A stretch of 64,000 nt of DNA from Reinekea forsetii (GTDB taxonomy: Bacteria > Pseudomonadota > Gammaproteobacteria > Pseudomonadales > Natronospirillaceae), in contig NZ_JAHKPH010000008.1 of NCBI RefSeq assembly GCF_018860385.1, positions 318,782 to 382,781 on the forward strand. Direction: 5' to 3'. Within the stretch, counting starts at the first letter, position 1; the number at the start of each line of letters is the position of its first letter. Below the pieces are notes generated by a model. The model did no database searches and was not told the origin of the DNA. It was given only the letters and a program-made list of their open reading frames with translations. Shown one piece after another: positions 60,660 to 64,000 of the stretch. Position numbers and translations under genes: made by a program.

Positions 60660-60995
60660 TTGAAAGAATTTGCAGCAATTTTATTTTTAGTATCAACTTC
60701 ATTTACGGTTTTTGGCACGATAGCGGGATTTTACTGTTTACGAAGCTTCCAAAAATATTTCGCACTAAACTATAACCATCGGCTAGATGAGATAGCCTAT
60801 TTCACTACCTTGTCAAAGTCTTCAGTACACACTAATTTCGTACTTTTCAGGTGGTTATTTTCTAAGGACCGAAAAAACGAAGTTGACGTTAAATTGTTGT
60901 GTCTTGTGAAAAGATTGAGAGTTACACAACTTGTTGGTTTTTTTTCATATTGTGTGCTCCTAGCTTCTATTTACTTAATAGTTTTAACAAATTGA
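60660..60995 (+). CDS. Candidate immunity membrane protein for tip B
   Basis: A 111-residue unrecognised protein with two hydrophobic helices, at about residues 5-27 (AAILFLVSTSFTVFGTIAGFYC) and 90-109 (VGFFSYCVLLASIYLIVL), joined by a basic soluble stretch. The start is a TTG at 60660 with AGGAG seven bases upstream, 10 bp after the tip B stop. A membrane-embedded partner suits a membrane-acting toxin, so an immunity role is inferred from position and topology. Confidence 0.55.
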   Translation: MKEFAAILFLVSTSFTVFGTIAGFYCLRSFQKYFALNYNHRLDEIAYFTTLSKSSVHTNFVLFRWLFSKDRKNEVDVKLLCLVKRLRVTQLVGFFSYCVLLASIYLIVLTN

Positions 60996-61044
60996 GTGCA
61001 TAAACATGAGTTAATTGGGCAAGCACTTTTATAAAGGCAGCAAG

Positions 61045-61695
61045 ATACAACGCCAAGAACTTGTGTAATACACTACTGACGGCATCAACCAAGCCGATTA
61101 CCAAGCGTACCGTCAGCTAACCTATTTGCCAAACCAAGTAGCCGGTTTGTATGGTCAACTATTGGCTCAAAACCTCTATCAAGCAGGCAATAAAGAAACC
61201 AAAGTAAGCGGGCACCTAAAAGGCTTACAAGCCAAACTGTACTTCCACAGCGATTACCAAAACAGCACCTTGCGCGTGAGCGGCATTGATAGCCAAAACA
61301 ACTACGGGTTCCGCTATAACGCCTTTGGCGTAGTCTCAAGCCAATACCAGAACGACGACGATGATTGGGATGATGATAAAAACGAAGGTTACAGCGCCAG
61401 CAGTATTCACACCCGCACCAACAACTTAATACCGTACCAATACACCGGTAAATACCGTGAAAGCATCAGTGGGTTCAACCACATGGACGCGCGTTGGTAC
61501 AACCCTAAAGTAGGGCGGTTCATTCAGCCCGATCAATACAACCTCGTTAATTTAATGTTGCCAAAAGGCGCACAAAGTGAATTGATGCGGTATATTGGGC
61601 GCACGCAAAGTGATTTGTTAAAAGACCCTTCTCAGCAGATGCGTTATGGGTATGTGAGCGGGAATGCGTTGAGATGGGTGGATCCGTTGGGGTTG
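61045..61695 (+). repeat. RHS core-end copy C
   Basis: Repeat of the master segment; its 5' end is decayed (cgccaagaacttgtgtaata), with a TAA at 61066-61068 where the master has CAA (Gln of LAQYA). From 61069 it is open to WVDPLGL at 61695 but has no start codon. The Asp-rich linker differs in length from the master copy. Confidence 0.9.
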
Positions 61696-62211
61696 GCAGA
61701 AGTATGTATACCTACCGTTGAGAAGCTAAAAGAGATTGATGTTTTTTCAGAGAAAAAAGTATGGGAAGACTCTAATGGATTTATCTATATACCCGCTGAT
61801 GGACAAAACTCTGTATTAATATCACCGGAGACCAAATTTGAAAGTGAAGAAATTATGGCTAGGCTACTAGGAAAAACAATAAGTGCTTCCAATAAACTGG
61901 GAGTAACGATTTATATAATGAGTAGTTATAGGTCGCAAGATGAGCAGGATGCTTTAAGACAGCATAATGCTAGAGCTGCAACAGTAAGTAAGCATACGAC
62001 TGAAGAAGCATTAGACCTATACATTCCCGATCTTCGAGAAGATGGAATGAGCAAGTCAGATTTATCTAAAACAACTGCTGATTCATTATATGAAACAGGT
62101 GAATTCAGCCGTGTATCATCTTACAATTCCTCAAATACCGCTCATGTTGACTCTGGAGAAGATGGCTCCGGTCCGGGTCTATATTATAATTGGGAGTTTC
62201 AAAAGAAATGA
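61126..62211 (+). CDS. Orphan RHS tip C with M15-type peptidase domain
   Basis: The open part of displaced cassette C. The frame is open from 61069, just after the TAA at 61066, without a convincing start; TTG 61126 is only the first permissible codon. After WVDPLGL (61695) comes a 171-residue tip. It has SSYRSQDEQ, then His (nt 61993) in SKHTTEEALDLYI with Asp (nt 62014), and His (nt 62143) in TAHVDSGEDGSGPG, the His-Asp-His zinc arrangement of M15/VanY-like D,D- or L,D-carboxypeptidases. Such enzymes cut peptidoglycan peptides, so the target would be the periplasm. A lipoprotein gene overlaps its stop. It is probably silent unless recombined onto the main gene. Confidence 0.75.
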   Translation: MPNQVAGLYGQLLAQNLYQAGNKETKVSGHLKGLQAKLYFHSDYQNSTLRVSGIDSQNNYGFRYNAFGVVSSQYQNDDDDWDDDKNEGYSASSIHTRTNNLIPYQYTGKYRESISGFNHMDARWYNPKVGRFIQPDQYNLVNLMLPKGAQSELMRYIGRTQSDLLKDPSQQMRYGYVSGNALRWVDPLGLAEVCIPTVEKLKEIDVFSEKKVWEDSNGFIYIPADGQNSVLISPETKFESEEIMARLLGKTISASNKLGVTIYIMSSYRSQDEQDALRQHNARAATVSKHTTEEALDLYIPDLREDGMSKSDLSKTTADSLYETGEFSRVSSYNSSNTAHVDSGEDGSGPGLYYNWEFQKK

Positions 62212-62753
62212 GATTAATTTTATTAATTACAATGTTTCTTTTAAATGGATGCAACGCAATTGCTGATGTGGCTTCTGTGACTCTATGTGACAGGCCGCTA
62301 TCTATTTGGACTCATTATTTAGGTGCAAATACCACTAAGGGCATTATACCGATTGATGGGTTTAAAATTGATGAGGTTAACTATTTTTCCAATGAAGGAC
62401 CAGAGAGAAGAAAAGCTATTGTTAGTCCGAATGGTGATATTTGCTTGACATTTAATATCGTCGGAAGTTCGATTTATTCATTTACTGTTTCTGAATTAAA
62501 ACTAAATGAGATTAAGATTACAAGAGGAGTTACAACAACGGCTCAACTGGGCGACGTTTTTCCCAAAGTTTTAAACAATAAATTCAATATGTTGTTCTTC
62601 GACCTACCATTAAGAGGGGATGTGAAAGCTCGCATTGTATTAGATACCAACTTTATTGATTCATTAAAGTTGATTCGTGAAGAGATAGCAGTAATGAATA
62701 TTAGTAACATTGAAGAAGTTATTGTGTCGGAAATTGTAGTAGGGAAATTTTGA
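62208..62753 (+). CDS. Candidate immunity lipoprotein for tip C
   Basis: A 181-residue unrecognised protein starting at the ATG at 62208, whose ATGA overlaps the tip C stop. A frame extension upstream exists but lies inside the tip gene. The N-terminus MRLILLITMFLLNGCNAIADV is a short signal peptide with lipobox LLNGC, so it should be exported and lipid-anchored. That places it in the periplasm, where a peptidoglycan-cutting tip would act, which supports an immunity role. The rest is a beta-rich domain with no recognised family. Confidence 0.65.
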   Translation: MRLILLITMFLLNGCNAIADVASVTLCDRPLSIWTHYLGANTTKGIIPIDGFKIDEVNYFSNEGPERRKAIVSPNGDICLTFNIVGSSIYSFTVSELKLNEIKITRGVTTTAQLGDVFPKVLNNKFNMLFFDLPLRGDVKARIVLDTNFIDSLKLIREEIAVMNISNIEEVIVSEIVVGKF

Positions 62754-62781
62754 ATACTTTCACGGACAGACGCTATAAATA

Positions 62782-62898
62782 GCCCACAGGCCACAACGCC
62801 AAAAACAGCAACTATGTGTTAACCAGCCGTTTGATGGCCGCCAAGTGCTTACGCAATACTCAACCAGCACCATCAACCAAGCCGATTACCAAGCGTAC
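62782..62898 (+). repeat. RHS remnant D (5' part of core-end segment only)
   Basis: gcccacaggccacaacgcc to aagcgtac (62782-62898) matches the master copy 57403-57520 nearly base for base, with one base lost near the FDGRQ codons (cctgttcgatgg versus ccgtttgatgg), which shifts the frame. It stops abruptly at the direct repeats, so its tip has been lost or never arrived. Confidence 0.85.
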
Positions 62899-62998
62899 GA
62901 CTAATATGGACACGCACTCAAGCAGGACTAATACGACTAATATGGACACGCACTCAAGCAGGACTAATATGGACTAATATGGACACGCACTCAAGCAG
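62899..62998 (+). repeat. Three 27-bp direct repeats with 9-10-bp partial units between
   Basis: Exact 27-bp units start gactaatatggacacgcact and continue caagcag, at 62899-62925, 62935-62961 and 62972-62998. Between them are truncated copies of the first 9-10 bases (gactaatac, gactaatatg). The first unit abuts RHS remnant D. The pattern suggests serial duplication by slippage or by a transposase. Confidence 0.9.
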
Positions 62999-63025
62999 GG
63001 TTTGAGTGCCAATTTAAATATTAGT
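62973..63025. repeat. Nested palindrome (REP-like hairpin) beside the transposase
   Basis: Outer arms ACTAATAT (62973-62980) and ATATTAGT (63018-63025) enclose inner arms GCACTCAA (62987-62994) and TTGAGTGC (63002-63009) with a 7-base loop. Single-stranded DNA from this site could fold into the kind of hairpin that IS200/RAYT-type transposases recognise. The left half is the third 27-bp repeat. Confidence 0.7.
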
Positions 63026-63153
63026 GAACACTTTAGAATTGATGATATTCAGCGCGGACATAAATTAGTGACGTTTGAATAGTATTACTTTGTTTGGCGC
63101 ACTATAAAATCTTCAGCCATCTGAATTGTCGTGATTTAAATATGAAGTTGGTA

Positions 63154-64000
63154 TTAGGTAAGTATAGGACTAGTAGCAGGCACTCTCTGATAACCCAAAT
63201 GAGTACACTTAAACTTCACGGAACTTAATGAACCGGCCATTACCTTAAAATTAGTTTCAAAATATTTCACATTCTGAAGCCAGCTTTTAGAATCTATTTT
63301 TAACCGCTTAAGAATGGGCGGAAGTGATTGATCAATAGCGCCGCGCTTGTCGTTTCTTAAAATGCGACCCGTCCAATCTAATAACTCTAAATAGTCGGTG
63401 AGTTTAAAAGGAAGGCCGGTAGGCATGGGTTCACGCGGGTTCCCGATGAACATCAATAAAACGTTAGGCTGGGTAAGATTTAAGGCGTCTGGTTTGGTAC
63501 GTTTCGCTGCGTCGATCCGTTTTTTAGCTGAGGTGTGTTCAGAGGTTTCTGGGCTTTCAGCCATTTTCGCTCGAATAGGGTTAAGATCAACATAAGCCAA
63601 GCAGGCCGCTAGGGCTTTGTCGTCCAATAGCGCTTGCGATTTGAATCGTCCTTCCCAGAAATTGCCAGTACAAACATCTTCGCGGTTGGCTTCACGGGCA
63701 ATGTGTTCATTCAGCACTTTCATGAACCAGCTGATGCTCCCCAATCGTTCACGCCATAACTCAGCCAATTGGTTCACCACGTAAAGCTCCGCCTCACAAA
63801 GATCGTCACCGCGAACATAGCGATTAACTATGAGATTGCCCCTAAACAACTGAGACCAACGCTCAAGCACCTCAAAATCAGTTAGTTGCGCTTGCTCAGA
63901 ACTGTTGATGAACAAAACCACATGATAATGATTAGACATAACCGCATAAGCACACACATCAATGCAAAACACTTGGCCGAGCGCTAATATCTTCTGCTCA
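63154..64000 (-). CDS. IS200-like (Y1, RAYT-type) transposase, start beyond window
   Basis: A Y1-family single-strand transposase related to REP-associated (RAYT) enzymes. The frame is open to position 64000 and continues past it, so the N-terminus is missing. Visible motifs are the metal-binding His-x-His pair in SNHYHVVL, then VNRYVRGDDLCEAEL and the late signature AYVDLNPIRAKMAES. An extended C-terminus is present. It is the last element after the RHS tip array and next to a hairpin and direct repeats that may be its targets. Whether it is active cannot be judged. Confidence 0.85.
   Translation of the reverse strand, partial: EQKILALGQVFCIDVCAYAVMSNHYHVVLFINSSEQAQLTDFEVLERWSQLFRGNLIVNRYVRGDDLCEAELYVVNQLAELWRERLGSISWFMKVLNEHIAREANREDVCTGNFWEGRFKSQALLDDKALAACLAYVDLNPIRAKMAESPETSEHTSAKKRIDAAKRTKPDALNLTQPNVLLMFIGNPREPMPTGLPFKLTDYLELLDWTGRILRNDKRGAIDQSLPPILKRLKIDSKSWLQNVKYFETNFKVMAGSLSSVKFKCTHLGYQRVPATSPILT

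Larger units (their letters stand above)
62754..63153. other. 400-bp gene-free region with RHS remnant and repeats
   Basis: No gene of credible length. It holds RHS remnant D (62782-62898), three 27-bp direct repeats (62899-62998), a nested palindrome (62973-63025) and then AT-rich sequence up to the transposase gene end. It looks like a recombination or insertion junction. Confidence 0.75.

Noticed and set aside
61126..61128. TTG 61126 as a true start for tip C
   Set aside because: It lies inside the RHS repeat with no ribosome site; the frame is simply open after the nonsense codon at 61066.
62899..62998. CRISPR array
   Set aside because: Only three repeat units; the intervals are 9-10 bases and are truncated copies of the repeat itself, and no cas gene is near.

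Overview
The window is a stretch of chromosome from a marine-type gammaproteobacterium, probably of the Oceanospirillales/Alteromonadales kind. This is judged from the housekeeping proteins (galactose enzymes, glycine cleavage system, GroES/GroEL, PEP carboxylase, adenylate kinase, SbcCD, TldD/TldE, type II secretion parts) and the lack of enteric gene order. I cannot name the genus. No rRNA, tRNA, CRISPR array or replication origin was seen.

Positions 1-41.2 kb are mostly core genome. They hold galT-galK (leftward) facing a LacI-type regulator with two palindromic operators; murI, an ABC half-transporter, dapB and a SulP permease; the gcvT-gcvH-gcvP operon ending in a GcvR-like ACT protein; a small gene, a membrane histidine kinase, a PanE-like reductase and a receiver/degenerate-GGDEF protein; groES-groEL behind a heat-shock promoter; gspN-gspC-gspD of a type II secretion system; ppc; adk; a chemoreceptor; a YcdX-type PHP phosphatase that appears to start at an ATT codon; sbcD-sbcC; trxC; a secreted M28 aminopeptidase; tldD and its partner; and DUF2235 and DUF3147 proteins.

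Positions 41.3-51.3 kb look accessory: two adjacent lipoprotein genes (FG-GAP repeats, then a glycine-rich PKD-type protein), a Crp/Fnr-type regulator converging on a class III nucleotide cyclase, an unrecognised protein, and a large tyrosine-decarboxylase-like PLP enzyme.

Positions 51.3-64 kb hold the most interesting system: a polymorphic toxin locus. A 2453-residue RHS/YD-repeat lipoprotein carries a C-terminal tip with a PD-(D/E)XK-nuclease-like D...ExK pattern and is followed by an overlapping candidate immunity gene. Downstream, the roughly 650-bp RHS segment just before the tip is repeated, each time fused to a different tip and followed by a different candidate immunity gene. Cassette B has a Gly-rich hydrophobic tip plus a two-TM protein. 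Cassette C has an M15-type peptidase tip plus a lipoprotein. Two shorter remnants of the same segment flank them. The displaced copies carry nonsense codons or lack a start codon, so they look like a silent store of toxin tips that homologous recombination could move onto the full-length gene. The array ends in 27-bp direct repeats, a nested palindrome and an IS200-like (Y1) transposase gene that runs off the window.
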